A stretch of DNA of 64,000 bases, from positions 1 to 64,000 of the forward strand of contig NZ_CANLXG010000001.1 of NCBI RefSeq assembly GCF_947495025.1, in the 5' to 3' direction. Of the stretch, positions 9,232 to 18,671 are shown piece after piece. The notes beneath the pieces were generated by a model, which saw nothing but the letters and a program-made list of their open reading frames with translations, was not told the origin of the DNA and ran no database searches. The stretch is from an uncultured Roseobacter sp. (lineage in GTDB: Bacteria; Pseudomonadota; Alphaproteobacteria; Rhodobacterales; Rhodobacteraceae). Numbering within the stretch: the first letter of the stretch is position 1; every line of letters begins with the position of its first letter. The translations under genes were made by a program, and so were the position numbers.

Positions 9232-10266
9232 TCAGGCAACGCGCCAGGTCAGGGGAAATCCGGGGTCAAATACGGTAACCGGGCCGTCATCAGTGCTGAT
9301 CTGTGCAGGGTAATCGGGTGTTTTTTTCTCGAGCGTGAGCGTGCTGTCATGCGGGGGCAGGCCATAAAAGGCGGGGCCGTTCAGCGAGGCGAAGCGTTCG
9401 AGCCGGCCGAGTGCGCTGTCTTCCTCAAATACCTGCGCCAGGATGGACATGGTGTTTGTGGCTGTGAAACATCCCGCACACCCGCAGGGCAACAGTTTGT
9501 TTGCGTCAGTATGCGGTGCGGAATCGGTGCCCAGAAAGAACCGCGCTTCGCCGGAGGTGGCGGCGGCGCGCAGGGCCAGGCGGTGTTCTTCGCGTTTGGC
9601 AACCGGCAGACAGTAGTAATGCGGTTTGATACCGCCTGCCAGGATGTGGTTACGGTTGATCACCAGGTGGTGCGTTGTGATTGTTGCACCCAGGTCGCTG
9701 CCCTGAGACCGGGCATAGTCGACTGCATCGGAGGTGGTGATGTGTTCCATCACGACCCGGAGGCCCGGTGTGGACCGGCGGATCGGGTCAAGGATACGGT
9801 CTATGAACACCGCTTCGCGGTCAAAGATGTCGATGTCTGCATCCGTGACTTCGCCGTGCACGCAGAGAGGCAGACCGATCCCGGCCATTTTTTCCAGGAC
9901 CGGACGTACCTTGTCGAAATTGGTGACGCCACTGGCGGAATTCGTCGTGGCACCCGCCGGATAGAGCTTGACCGCGCGTATCAGGCCCGAAGCATGGGCG
10001 GCTTCGACGTCCGCGGGATCACTGTCCTCGGTCAGATAGAGCGTCATCAGGGGGGTGAAATCCGAACCTTCGGGCAGGGCTGCAAGAATGCGGTCGCGAT
10101 ATGCTGCCGCCTGCGCCCCTGTGACCACCGGCGGAACCAGGTTCGGCATGATGATCGCGCGACCGAAATGGCGGGCAGTTTCAGGAAGGACAGCACGCAG
10201 CATAGCGCCATCGCGCAGGTGCAGATGCCAGTCATCGGGGCGGCGGATCGTCAGTGTTGAGGTCAT
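9232..10266 (-). CDS. pyrC: Dihydroorotase, class II
   Basis: A 344-residue zinc amidohydrolase that interconverts carbamoyl aspartate and dihydroorotate. The first metal ligands are H14 and H16 in [10 protein letters not shown], and the carboxylated bridging lysine is K100 in [10 protein letters not shown]. Length fits the E. coli-type monofunctional class rather than the larger class I. It lies upstream of pyrE on the same strand. Confidence 0.92.
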   Translation of the reverse strand: MTSTLTIRRPDDWHLHLRDGAMLRAVLPETARHFGRAIIMPNLVPPVVTGAQAAAYRDRILAALPEGSDFTPLMTLYLTEDSDPADVEAAHASGLIRAVKLYPAGATTNSASGVTNFDKVRPVLEKMAGIGLPLCVHGEVTDADIDIFDREAVFIDRILDPIRRSTPGLRVVMEHITTSDAVDYARSQGSDLGATITTHHLVINRNHILAGGIKPHYYCLPVAKREEHRLALRAAATSGEARFFLGTDSAPHTDANKLLPCGCAGCFTATNTMSILAQVFEEDSALGRLERFASLNGPAFYGLPPHDSTLTLEKKTPDYPAQISTDDGPVTVFDPGFPLTWRVA

Positions 10267-10304
10267 AATTCTGCGCTAGCACAGGAGCGCGGTCAGCGCC
10301 AGCG

Positions 10305-11234
10305 TCAGTCTGATCCAGTCGCTCTGAGCTTTTCCAGACGGGCGGTGAAGCGTGGCACGTTCATGCGGGAACTTACGCTCTGGCAGAGCAAACGCACCAG
10401 GTCATGGCGCTCGTCGCGTTCAAGGCGGTTCAGCAGCCGGCGCAGGTAGGGCACATGTTCGCGCCGAGCGCGCAGCAGGCGGGCGAACAGTCCGGGGGTC
10501 AGCAGGCCCTTGCCTGCGGCCTCTATCAGATCAAGCAGAACACCCATCTCAAGCAGGTCGGTCTGGAGTGTCGCACCCATATTTGGCAGGCTGAACTGCG
10601 TGATATTTTGACCGCGGAACAGGGCAGCGTGCATGGCATCTTCGGTTTCGCGCGGGTCGCACAGAATATACGCCTGGCGGGCGGCTTCGAGCATATCGGG
10701 AGCATACCCGTACCGGCGCGTGAAATCCGTGCGCCGCATATGGGCAAAACGCGCATCCCAGCCTGCAACTTCCGGGTCCAGCGTGGCCTGCGGCTGAATA
10801 GCGAGGACCCTTGCGCCAGGCGCGGCGACCGAAAACGCCGCCGCAGCATAACCGCAGGGACCGGCACCATAAAACAGAACTCTGTCAAACTCGTCGAAAA
10901 AACCTTCATCCACCAGCCGGTCAAACCAGGCATAGACTGCCGGATCGCGGAACCAGGTATCACCGTCGCTGATCAGCGCCATATGCGACCACCGGTGGTT
11001 GCGCACCATCTTCCAGCCCAGAGGACGGGCGTGTTCAGACAGCGCGCTGATGCCCTGAAGTGTTTCAAAGGTTACCAGCAGCGTACTGCTGTCTTCCACG
11101 AAGGTCGCCAGATGGCTGCGCCCGAGCTTTGCCAGATAGCCATGGGGCTCCACCAGCCCGGACACTTCGGTGATCCAGTCTGAAATGCTCAGCCCCCGAA
11201 GAGACGGTCCGAATTCTATCGCCGTGTCCGGCAT
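10305..11234 (-). CDS. Conserved protein of unknown function
   Basis: A 309-residue soluble protein without signal peptide or membrane segments. A central strand-turn-helix, FYGAGPCGYAAAAFS (121-135), looks like the nucleophile elbow of an alpha/beta-hydrolase, but the position where the serine should be appears to be glycine. Half of the remaining chain is helical and Arg-rich (about 235-300). I recall relatives in Rhodobacteraceae labelled phosphoadenosine phosphosulfate reductase; I see none of that family's motifs and would not adopt the name. It is upstream of pyrC on the same strand and divergent from the MoxR gene. Confidence 0.7.
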   Translation of the reverse strand: MPDTAIEFGPSLRGLSISDWITEVSGLVEPHGYLAKLGRSHLATFVEDSSTLLVTFETLQGISALSEHARPLGWKMVRNHRWSHMALISDGDTWFRDPAVYAWFDRLVDEGFFDEFDRVLFYGAGPCGYAAAAFSVAAPGARVLAIQPQATLDPEVAGWDARFAHMRRTDFTRRYGYAPDMLEAARQAYILCDPRETEDAMHAALFRGQNITQFSLPNMGATLQTDLLEMGVLLDLIEAAGKGLLTPGLFARLLRARREHVPYLRRLLNRLERDERHDLVRLLCQSVSSRMNVPRFTARLEKLRATGSD

Positions 11235-11517
11235 ATCTGATGTCCCCCTGACATCCGGGCGGCCCCTGCCGCGCGTCGCTGTCCTGGCTTTTCACCGGTT
11301 GTCCCGTCAGGTCGGAAACAAAAGGGCGTAGCTGCGCCTATTGTTGCCGGAGCGTTGACGAAAACCGCCGAAAAGCCGTGAGAAACATACAGTGTCGGGA
11401 ACCGGATGCCCAGAAAAAGCGGCACAGACCCGTAAGCTGTTACCGTCCGCACCGGATATGGGTGCTTGACGCGCGGGGTTCACGATGCACCTTAGCGGGA
11501 CAGAACAGGGAGGCAGG

Positions 11518-12426
11518 ATGGGACAGCCTGAAACGATTGATGCCGTGCAGGAAATGCTCGCAGAGCAGGGATATGTCTGCGACCGCGCTCTTGGTACGGT
11601 TGTTTTCCTGGCGCTGCGGCTGGGCCGTCCGCTGTTTCTCGAAGGTGAAGCGGGGGTCGGCAAGACAGAGATTGCCCGTGCCCTTGCCGCCTCGCTGGGC
11701 CGTCGCCTGATCCGCCTGCAGTGTTACGAGGGGCTTGATGCGTCAAGTGCCGTGTATGAATGGAACTTTGCGGCGCAGATGGTTGCAATCCGTACCGCCG
11801 AGGCGGCAGGCGACAGCAGCCGCGCAGGCCTGCAGGCCGAGCTGTTCAGTGATGAGTACCTGATCGAGCGCCCGTTGCTGCAGGCCATGAGGCCGGATGC
11901 AGGCGGCGCACCGGTGCTGCTCATCGACGAGCTGGACCGCACCGACGAACCCTTTGAGGCCTTTCTGCTGGAAGCCCTCAGTGACTTTCAGGTGACCATT
12001 CCGGAACTCGGCACCATCGTGGCACCGGAGCCACCGATTGTGATCCTGACATCCAACCGGACCCGCGAAGTACATGATGCGCTCAAGCGGCGGTGCCTTT
12101 ATCATTGGGTGGATTACCCGGATTTCGATCGAGAAATGGATATCCTCACAGCCCGCGCACCAGAAGCCGCCGAAGCGCTCAGCCGCGAGGTGGTTGCTTT
12201 TGTTCAGGCGTTGCGCACAGAGGATCTCTTTAAAAAACCCGGTGTGGCAGAGACGATCGACTGGGCCAAATGTCTCCTCGCGCTTGATGTGATCAATCTC
12301 AGCCCCGAAGTGATTGCGGACACGCTCGGCGCAATCCTGAAATACCAGGATGATATTCAGAAGCTTCAGGGTTCGGCTGCCAAACGCATTCTGGACGAGG
12401 TGCGTTCGTCCCTGGAGCCTGCGTGA
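11518..12426 (+). CDS. MoxR-family AAA+ ATPase
   Basis: A 302-residue AAA+ ATPase of the MoxR family, chaperones that act with VWA proteins to mature or load cofactors into target enzymes. Walker A GEAGVGKTE is at 43-51, and Walker B VLLIDELDR with a sensor-1 region (ILTSNRTRE) follows. I chose the ATG at 11518, placed behind a GGGAGG site; an in-frame ATG 33 bases upstream is possible. A CoxE-like VWA gene follows after 111 bases. The target enzyme is not in the window. Confidence 0.87.
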   Translation: MGQPETIDAVQEMLAEQGYVCDRALGTVVFLALRLGRPLFLEGEAGVGKTEIARALAASLGRRLIRLQCYEGLDASSAVYEWNFAAQMVAIRTAEAAGDSSRAGLQAELFSDEYLIERPLLQAMRPDAGGAPVLLIDELDRTDEPFEAFLLEALSDFQVTIPELGTIVAPEPPIVILTSNRTREVHDALKRRCLYHWVDYPDFDREMDILTARAPEAAEALSREVVAFVQALRTEDLFKKPGVAETIDWAKCLLALDVINLSPEVIADTLGAILKYQDDIQKLQGSAAKRILDEVRSSLEPA

Positions 12427-12537
12427 CTTTGGTTGTACCGACGGATTTGCCGCAAAGAGAGGCCTCGTCTGCGTCAGCGGCCAGCTGCGCGCAGGGCGGT
12501 ATAAGGACCGAACAGGGCAGGGCCTCTGCAAAGCCTG

Positions 12538-13803
12538 ATGCCTGAATACATTCCCCTCGAACTGCCCGAAAACCCGAAACTTGCGGGCAACATCACGCAT
12601 TTTGCGCGGGCGCTGCGCCGGGCCGGACTGCCTGTGGGTACCGGGCGGGTGATCGATGCCATCCGGGCGGTCGAGGCCGCAGGGTTCAGTGAAAAACGCG
12701 ACTTTTACTGGACACTCCACGCCTGTTTTGTGAGCAGGCCAGAGCACCGCCGGACATTTGCACAGGTTTTCCGTCTGTACTGGCGCGATCCGCGGTACCT
12801 CGAACACATGATGTCAATGATGATCCCGGCCGTGCGGGGTGTTCAGGAGGACCGGAGCGCGCAGGCCGCGGAGAAACGCGCAGCAGAAGCCCTGCTGGAC
12901 GGGCTGGAGGCGCCTGACCTTTCGGACCGTCCGGAAGGCGAGGACGACGAAGTGCTGATCGAGGTCGACGCCAGCCAGACAATGTCCTCTGAGGAACGTC
13001 TGCGCAGCCTCGATTTCGAACAGATGAGTACCGAAGAGATGGCGCAGGCCAGGCGTATGCTGTCGAAACTGACGCTGCCTGTTCAGCCCATCCTGTCACG
13101 CCGCAGACAGGCAAGCCTGCGCGGTCAGGTCGACCCGGCGCGTACGCTGCGCCAGGCCATGCGGCAGGGCGGTGACCTGCACCGGATTGCGCGGCGCAGG
13201 CAACGCCCGCGCTGGCCCAATCTGGTGGTGCTCTGCGATATCTCGGGTTCCATGAGCCAGTACAGCCGTGTTGTGCTGCATTTTCTGCACGCTGTTTCCA
13301 ACGCGCGTGGCGCGGGCTGGGCGCGGGTGCATGCTTTCACCTTCGGAACCAGGCTCACCAATATCACGCGTCATCTTCACCAGCGCGACGTCGATGCCGC
13401 ACTCGCGGCGGCAGGAGCCGAAGCGCAGGACTGGGAAGGTGGCACCCGCATCGGCGCATGCCTCGAAGCCTTTAACCGCGACTGGTCGCGCCGCGTTATG
13501 GGGCAGGGTGCTGTAGTGCTGGTGATTACCGACGGGCTTGACCGGGACGACCCTGATCATCTGGCGCGACAGATGGAACGTCTGCACCTGTCGGCTCGCC
13601 GGCTGATCTGGCTGAATCCGCTGCTGCGCTGGGAGGGTTTTGCCCCCAGAGCCCGGGGGATTGCAGCGATGCTGCCGCATGTGGACAGTTTTCGCGCCGG
13701 TCATTCGATTGCATCACTTCAGGAGCTTGCTGCGGTGATATCCCGCCCCGATGACATGGGCGAGAAGGCCCGGCTGATGCAGATGATCGAAACGCCCGAC
13801 TGA
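12538..13803 (+). CDS. VWA domain protein, CoxE-like
   Basis: A 421-residue protein whose C-terminal half is a von Willebrand factor A domain with an intact metal site D234-x-S236-x-S238 in VLCDISGSMS. The N-terminal half is helical and has an acidic, Arg/Glu-rich middle. CoxE-like proteins pair with MoxR ATPases and are best known from carbon monoxide dehydrogenase clusters, but no coxS/M/L genes lie here. The MoxR-CoxE pair probably acts on an enzyme encoded elsewhere. It ends 4 bases from the convergent purL stop. Confidence 0.85.
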   Translation: MPEYIPLELPENPKLAGNITHFARALRRAGLPVGTGRVIDAIRAVEAAGFSEKRDFYWTLHACFVSRPEHRRTFAQVFRLYWRDPRYLEHMMSMMIPAVRGVQEDRSAQAAEKRAAEALLDGLEAPDLSDRPEGEDDEVLIEVDASQTMSSEERLRSLDFEQMSTEEMAQARRMLSKLTLPVQPILSRRRQASLRGQVDPARTLRQAMRQGGDLHRIARRRQRPRWPNLVVLCDISGSMSQYSRVVLHFLHAVSNARGAGWARVHAFTFGTRLTNITRHLHQRDVDAALAAAGAEAQDWEGGTRIGACLEAFNRDWSRRVMGQGAVVLVITDGLDRDDPDHLARQMERLHLSARRLIWLNPLLRWEGFAPRARGIAAMLPHVDSFRAGHSIASLQELAAVISRPDDMGEKARLMQMIETPD

Positions 13804-13807
13804 GAGG

Positions 13808-15967
13808 TCAGGCAACAGCGCCGGCAAAGCTGCTGCGGTAGATACGCGCCAGGAATTCCAGCGGTGCTCTGGAATTGCCATACTGCACTGTTTCACCCCC
13901 GAAGGTTCCCACCTTTGTCAGCACGAGGCCCCCGGCTGCGGCCGCGCTGGTCAGCGCGGACGCCTGGGTTGCAGTGCAGGCGATCAGATAGCGCCCCTGG
14001 TCTTCGCCAAAGAGCGTCGGCGTATCACCATCTGTCAGTGTGATGCCAATGCCGGCTGCTTCGGCCATCTCGAATGCAGCAAGCGCCAGCCCGCCATCTG
14101 ACAGGTCGGTGCAGGCACTGATCAGCGCACGGTTTTTGCGGATAAAGTTGCCATGCACGGCTTCCTGAGCCAGATCTACGGCCGGAGCTTCGCCGTCATT
14201 GCGGCTGAAAGCTTCTGCCAGCAGGGCTGACTGCCCCATGTGTCCGACAGTCGCGCCCAGAACCAGCGCGTGATACCCGGCGCGGACATCAAAGCCGATG
14301 ATATCATCTGTGTGCTCGATCAGACCCACGGCACCGATTGTCGGTGTTGGCAGGATCGCCTGACCGTCCGTCTCGTTGTACAGCGACACGTTGCCGGACA
14401 CGATTGGCATATCAAGTGCTGCAACGGCTTCGCCGATCCCTTTTATCGCGCCGACGAACTGTCCCATGATCTCGGGTTTTTCGGGATTGCCGAAATTCAT
14501 GTTGTCCGTGGTCGCAAGGGGTCTGGCCCCCACAGCGCTGAGGTTGCGATAGGCCTCGGCCACGGCCTGACGGCCACCCTCGACGGGATTGGCCTTGACG
14601 TAGCGGGGCGTCACATCCGAGGTGAAGGCCAGGGCCTTGTCGGTTCCGTGCACACGCACGATACCGGCGCCGATGCCGGGAACGCGCACGGTGTCCGCCA
14701 TAACGGTCGTATCATACTGTTCATAGACCCATTGCCGCGAGCCGTAATTGGGGCTTGAGATCAGTGTGCGCAGGCCGTCGATGGGGTCAATTCCGGCGAC
14801 CGTCCCGAGATCCAGCGGTGCCGGTGTCTCGATCCAGGGGCGGTCATATTCCGGCGCGCTGGAGGCCAGTCTGGACAAAGGCAGGTCGGCTTTGACCTCG
14901 CCGTTCAGCATGATCAGAAAGCGGTCTTCGGCGATGGTTTCACCCACAATGGCGAAATCGAGGTCCCATTTGTCAAAAACGGCCCTGGCTTCGGCTTCCA
15001 GCTCGGGGCGCAGCACCATCAGCATCCGTTCCTGGCTTTCTGACAGCATCATCTCGTAAGCGGTCATCGCCTCTTCGCGCACGGGCACGTTTTCCAGATC
15101 CAGCCGCACGCCCAGATGGCCCTTGTCGCCCATCTCGACAGCAGAGCAGGTCAGGCCTGCCGCGCCCATATCCTGAATGGAAATCACGGCGCCGGTCTGC
15201 ATCAGCTCCAGAGTTGCCTCCATCAGCCGTTTTTCGGTGAAAGGATCACCCACCTGAACCGTGGGGCGCTTTTCCTCGATTGTGTCATCGAATTCCGCCG
15301 ATGCCATAGTCGCGCCGCCAACGCCGTCGCGACCGGTTTTGGCGCCGAGATAAACGACGGGCATGCCGACGCCTGAAGCCGCAGAATAAAAAATACTGTC
15401 TGCATCCGCGAGACCTGCGGCAAAGGCATTCACCAGACAATTGCCGTTATAGGCCGGATCGAAACGAACCTCTCCGCCCACGGTGGGCACGCCAAAACAG
15501 TTTCCGTACCCGCCAACGCCCGCGACAACACCGTTGACCAGCTGCCTTGTTCTGGGGTGCGCCGGTTCGCCAAAGCTGAGGCTGTTCATCGCTGCAATGG
15601 GCCGTGCGCCCATGGTGAAAACATCGCGCAGGATGCCACCCACCCCGGTCGCGGCCCCCTGATACGGCTCAATATAGGAGGGGTGGTTGTGGCTCTCCAT
15701 TTTAAAGACCACTGCCTGGCCATCGCCGATATCGACCACGCCTGCGTTCTCACCAGGTCCGCAGATGACCTGCGGGCCGGTGGTAGGCAGCGTGCGCAGC
15801 CATTTTTTGGACGATTTATAAGAGCAGTGCTCATTCCACATGGCCGAAAAGATGCCCAGTTCGGTAAAGGTCGGTTCGCGTCCGACAATTTCCAGAATAC
15901 GTTCATATTCCTCCGGGCTCAGCCCGTGACTGGCGATCAGGTCAGGTGTGATTGCAGGCTCTTGCAT
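13808..15967 (-). CDS. purL: Phosphoribosylformylglycinamidine synthase subunit PurL
   Basis: A 719-residue ATP-dependent amidotransferase synthetase of purine synthesis, the small PurL form that needs separate PurQ and PurS subunits. The N-terminus ([17 protein letters not shown]) and the [10 protein letters not shown] and [14 protein letters not shown] regions (here [10 protein letters not shown]) match the family. I start at the ATG at 15967, which follows a GGGGGAA ribosome site; the frame is open to 16003. PurQ and PurS are not adjacent. The mscS gene lies upstream on the same strand, 130 bases away. Confidence 0.93.
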   Translation of the reverse strand: MQEPAITPDLIASHGLSPEEYERILEIVGREPTFTELGIFSAMWNEHCSYKSSKKWLRTLPTTGPQVICGPGENAGVVDIGDGQAVVFKMESHNHPSYIEPYQGAATGVGGILRDVFTMGARPIAAMNSLSFGEPAHPRTRQLVNGVVAGVGGYGNCFGVPTVGGEVRFDPAYNGNCLVNAFAAGLADADSIFYSAASGVGMPVVYLGAKTGRDGVGGATMASAEFDDTIEEKRPTVQVGDPFTEKRLMEATLELMQTGAVISIQDMGAAGLTCSAVEMGDKGHLGVRLDLENVPVREEAMTAYEMMLSESQERMLMVLRPELEAEARAVFDKWDLDFAIVGETIAEDRFLIMLNGEVKADLPLSRLASSAPEYDRPWIETPAPLDLGTVAGIDPIDGLRTLISSPNYGSRQWVYEQYDTTVMADTVRVPGIGAGIVRVHGTDKALAFTSDVTPRYVKANPVEGGRQAVAEAYRNLSAVGARPLATTDNMNFGNPEKPEIMGQFVGAIKGIGEAVAALDMPIVSGNVSLYNETDGQAILPTPTIGAVGLIEHTDDIIGFDVRAGYHALVLGATVGHMGQSALLAEAFSRNDGEAPAVDLAQEAVHGNFIRKNRALISACTDLSDGGLALAAFEMAEAAGIGITLTDGDTPTLFGEDQGRYLIACTATQASALTSAAAAGGLVLTKVGTFGGETVQYGNSRAPLEFLARIYRSSFAGAVA

Positions 15968-16096
15968 GTGCCGAATTCCCCCGGGCTGGCAGATGATGCG
16001 CACCTCTTACATGGGCGGGCGCTGCCATGGAAGAGGAGAACGAATGCAATCCGCCGCAGCGCTGCGCAGAAGGCGCTTTCGTGGGCGCTGCTGTCT

Positions 16097-18385
16097 TCAG
16101 GGGCCGTCCTTGGGCGGTGCGGCGCCCTGACCGGCAAGACCGGCCTGAACCGCGCCTGAGGCGGCTGCACCTGCCACTCTGGACATATCCGCCGCATCCT
16201 CTTCATGGCCTTCGGCGTTCACGTTCACCCGTACCTCGCGGCGGGCAAATTCGATGCCGTTCTCGTCGAACACAGCCTTGACGCGGTTGTAGATTTCCTT
16301 GCGCATCATGAACTGCGAACCGGGGCGGGCCATGAATTTACCCCGGATCACCATGCCCACGTCATCGAAATTGAACACCCCCTGGGATTTGAAGGGTTGC
16401 AGCATGTCGTCCTTGTAAAGGTCCATCGCCTGGACCTCCTGACCGATTTTTTTAAACAGTTTTCGGACCTTCTCGGGGTCGGTGTCAAAGGGCACGGTGA
16501 ACTTGAGCTTCATGATCACCCAGTCGCGGCTGTAATTGGTGATCTTGGGAATCTCGCCGTAGGGCAGAGTATGCACCAGGCCGCGGTGATGGCGCAGCTG
16601 CATTGAGCGCACCGAGATTTTCTCGACCGTGCCCTTGGTATCACCAACCTCGACATATTCGCCAACGCGAAAGGCGTCATCGACCAGAAAGAAGATACCC
16701 GAAACGACATCTGTCACCAGCTTCTGCGCACCAAAACCGATGGCCAGACCGGCGATACCGGCACCGGCCAGCAGGGGCGTCGTGTCGATCCCCAGCGCGC
16801 TGAGCGCAATCAGGGCAAAGAGCACCGCAATGGCCGTATGTGCTGCCAGCAGGATCAGCGGCAGAACGGTCGAGAGGCGTGATCCACCGGCACCGCCGCC
16901 GTCGCCGCCGATGGCTTCTTCATCCGGTACCGCACCCGAGGCGGTCATCTCGGCTGCCAGCTGGCGGTTCACGACCAGGGAAACGATTTCCCAGGCCAGA
17001 TAACCGGTGGCAACAACGATGAGGAACTCGATGATACTGGCGGCGAACTGCTCGCCGACGGCACCTGTGGCAATCCGCACCGGCGACATGCCCCAGAAAT
17101 TGGCGATCTGGATAATCACCAGACCAAAGACAATCACACGACCGATCCGCACCCAGGACCGTTCTGCTGCAATGTGCGCGCGCTCTGCAACAACGCCTTC
17201 GCCGGACATCTCGGGCATCAGGTGCCGCACAATACCGCGCACTGCGGTATCCATCGCCGGGGCAAGCAGCAGCAGAGCCATACTCTTGAAATGAGGTGTG
17301 GTGCTGAGCAGTTCCCAGGCCTCGTAGCTGACCATGATATTCACCACCCACCAGGTGCCGATGGACACCGCGATCGCAAACCAGGGGTACGCCCGGGAGA
17401 CACGCTCCTCGATGGCACTCACATCGTCATCCGCGCCGCGCATCATGTCGACAAGCCCGAAACGGGCCCTCCACGCCATCCAGACAATATAGAGATGCAC
17501 CGCGAGATTCAGCCAGAACCCCAGACGGGTCTCCCCCGCCTCCAGACCGTTGATGCCGTTGAATTCCAGAATGGCGAGCATGAAGCCGATCAGCAGCGAA
17601 AAGCCCAGAATGTGCCTGCTGAGAAACCTTGCAGTCCGGTCATCTGTGTTCACAAAGCGGTACTCTGGCTGCTTCGGAGACAGCAGGAACCCGGCAAGTG
17701 CCATGGCGATCCGGGGCAGGGCGACCAGATTGAACAGAATGATACCCCCATAGGGCAGCATTTCCGGCGGCAGAACCGAAAAGGCGACAGTGCGGGCAAC
17801 AGCCACGAAGACGAAAACACCCAGCAGGTCGCGGCAGAGTTTTTTGCCAAGAGTGCGGAACGCGCTGCGCGACGTATCCTGGACCGGGTCTGCAGAAGAG
17901 AGATGCCAGTTGCGCGTCAGCCGATTGACGACAAACTCAGCAGCAAATCCAGCGGCAAGGATGATCGCAAAATAGCCGAGCATCTGCAGAATACCGCTGC
18001 CGCCGAAAGTCTCGTAAAACGTCACGAACGCCTGGGGCTGGCGTTCAAACAGAACCGGCAGTTTCTGTACCGATATGACGATCTGCTGCACGGCGCCCGT
18101 TGTTGCATGATAGAAAAGGTTTGCGCCGGCTTCGGTGGCCTCCGCGGCGGCTTCCTGCTGCTCTTCGGCAACAGCATCCAGTCGTTCCAGAAGGAGCTGG
18201 CGGATCTGTGCATCCGTCAGGCCGGCGACCAGATCGCGCACGGTTTCCGGTGTCAGGTCTTCCGGTACTTCGACGCTCGCCGGTGCGCCCGAGTCTCCGA
18301 CGGACAGGCTCTGCGCGGCGCCTGCGCCAGGCAGAGCAAGCAGCAGCAGCGACATGGCCCACAGCCACACGAATCGAACGATCAT
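16097..18385 (-). CDS. Large MscS-family mechanosensitive channel
   Basis: A 762-residue inner-membrane protein. It has a signal peptide (hydrophobic 3-22, cleavage near GAAQS), a periplasmic helical region, and about ten membrane segments. The conserved MscS core is near the C-terminal third: the pore helix GIAGLAIGFGAQKLVTD, then the beta domain VGEYVEVGDTKGTVEKISVR. It is larger than minimal MscS (about 286 residues) and resembles the YbdG/MscK-type enlarged channels. It protects cells on osmotic downshift. The C-terminal tail is Ala/Gly-rich and probably disordered. Confidence 0.88.
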   Translation of the reverse strand: MIVRFVWLWAMSLLLLALPGAGAAQSLSVGDSGAPASVEVPEDLTPETVRDLVAGLTDAQIRQLLLERLDAVAEEQQEAAAEATEAGANLFYHATTGAVQQIVISVQKLPVLFERQPQAFVTFYETFGGSGILQMLGYFAIILAAGFAAEFVVNRLTRNWHLSSADPVQDTSRSAFRTLGKKLCRDLLGVFVFVAVARTVAFSVLPPEMLPYGGIILFNLVALPRIAMALAGFLLSPKQPEYRFVNTDDRTARFLSRHILGFSLLIGFMLAILEFNGINGLEAGETRLGFWLNLAVHLYIVWMAWRARFGLVDMMRGADDDVSAIEERVSRAYPWFAIAVSIGTWWVVNIMVSYEAWELLSTTPHFKSMALLLLAPAMDTAVRGIVRHLMPEMSGEGVVAERAHIAAERSWVRIGRVIVFGLVIIQIANFWGMSPVRIATGAVGEQFAASIIEFLIVVATGYLAWEIVSLVVNRQLAAEMTASGAVPDEEAIGGDGGGAGGSRLSTVLPLILLAAHTAIAVLFALIALSALGIDTTPLLAGAGIAGLAIGFGAQKLVTDVVSGIFFLVDDAFRVGEYVEVGDTKGTVEKISVRSMQLRHHRGLVHTLPYGEIPKITNYSRDWVIMKLKFTVPFDTDPEKVRKLFKKIGQEVQAMDLYKDDMLQPFKSQGVFNFDDVGMVIRGKFMARPGSQFMMRKEIYNRVKAVFDENGIEFARREVRVNVNAEGHEEDAADMSRVAGAAASGAVQAGLAGQGAAPPKDGP

Positions 18386-18495
18386 CAGATTTCCCCCGGT
18401 TAACCAGCGACGACAGACTGGCGGTTTCCCAGACTATTGCAAGCATGGCGGTTCTGAGGGGTTCCCGACGCCACCTGCTGTTGCAGGGTCGCCGC

Positions 18496-18574
18496 AAAAA
18501 AAAAGGCCGAGCGCGAAGCTCGGCCAAGTCCAACAGGGAGGTATGAAGGGCAGAACATCGTTCCGCCGCCTTCG
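18496..18574 (-). ncRNA. Predicted trans-acting small RNA next to a LysR gene
   Basis: A free-standing transcription unit of about 79 nt is predicted on the minus strand. It has a sigma-70-like promoter at 18581-18609. The first hairpin (18549-18567) has an 8-bp stem with one G-U pair and a GAT loop. Next comes an unpaired stretch holding ACCTCCC (around 18536-18542), complementary to Shine-Dalgarno sequences. A strong terminator follows: GGCCGAGC / GCTCGGCC arms (18505-18525) and nine T. Hairpin, C-rich single-stranded region and terminator is the layout of AbcR-type sRNAs. Its position beside a VtlR/LsrB-like LysR gene strengthens that reading. The 5' end is inferred from the promoter. Confidence 0.65.
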
Positions 18575-18580
18575 AATGGT

Positions 18581-18609
18581 CAGATAGGATGCAGATTGCC
18601 GCCAATCAA
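18581..18609 (-). promoter_or_regulatory. Predicted promoter of the small RNA
   Basis: On the minus strand, TTGATT (18609-18604) and TATCTG (18586-18581) are separated by exactly 17 bases. Initiation would fall near 18574. No other start-proximal gene explains it, since the LysR gene ends upstream at 18672 and mscS begins beyond the terminator. Confidence 0.55.
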
Positions 18610-18616
18610 GGCAGTT

Positions 18617-18658
18617 TATGCATATGCGGCAACATGTCTGCTATGCGATTTCTGCATA
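18617..18658. promoter_or_regulatory. LysR-type binding sites upstream of the small RNA
   Basis: The perfect dyad TATGC-N7-GCATA at 18642-18658 contains the classic LysR T-N11-A box. A second ATGCAT-containing palindromic patch (TATGCATA, GCATATGC) lies at 18617-18627. Relative to the predicted start near 18574 these are centred at about -76 and -47, close to the recognition and activation sites of LysR activators. The obvious candidate regulator is the adjacent LysR gene. Confidence 0.5.
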
Positions 18659-18671
18659 CCTGACCATTTGG

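Noticed and set aside
17174..18403. 409-codon open frame opposite the MscS channel gene
   Set aside because: It is a shadow of a conserved membrane protein gene and has an improbable His/Arg/Gln-rich composition.
18543..18587. Short plus-strand frame (about 14 codons) opposite the predicted small RNA, behind GGGAGG
   Set aside because: The GGGAGG lies only one base from the ATG, too close for a ribosome site; the minus-strand RNA explains the sequence better.
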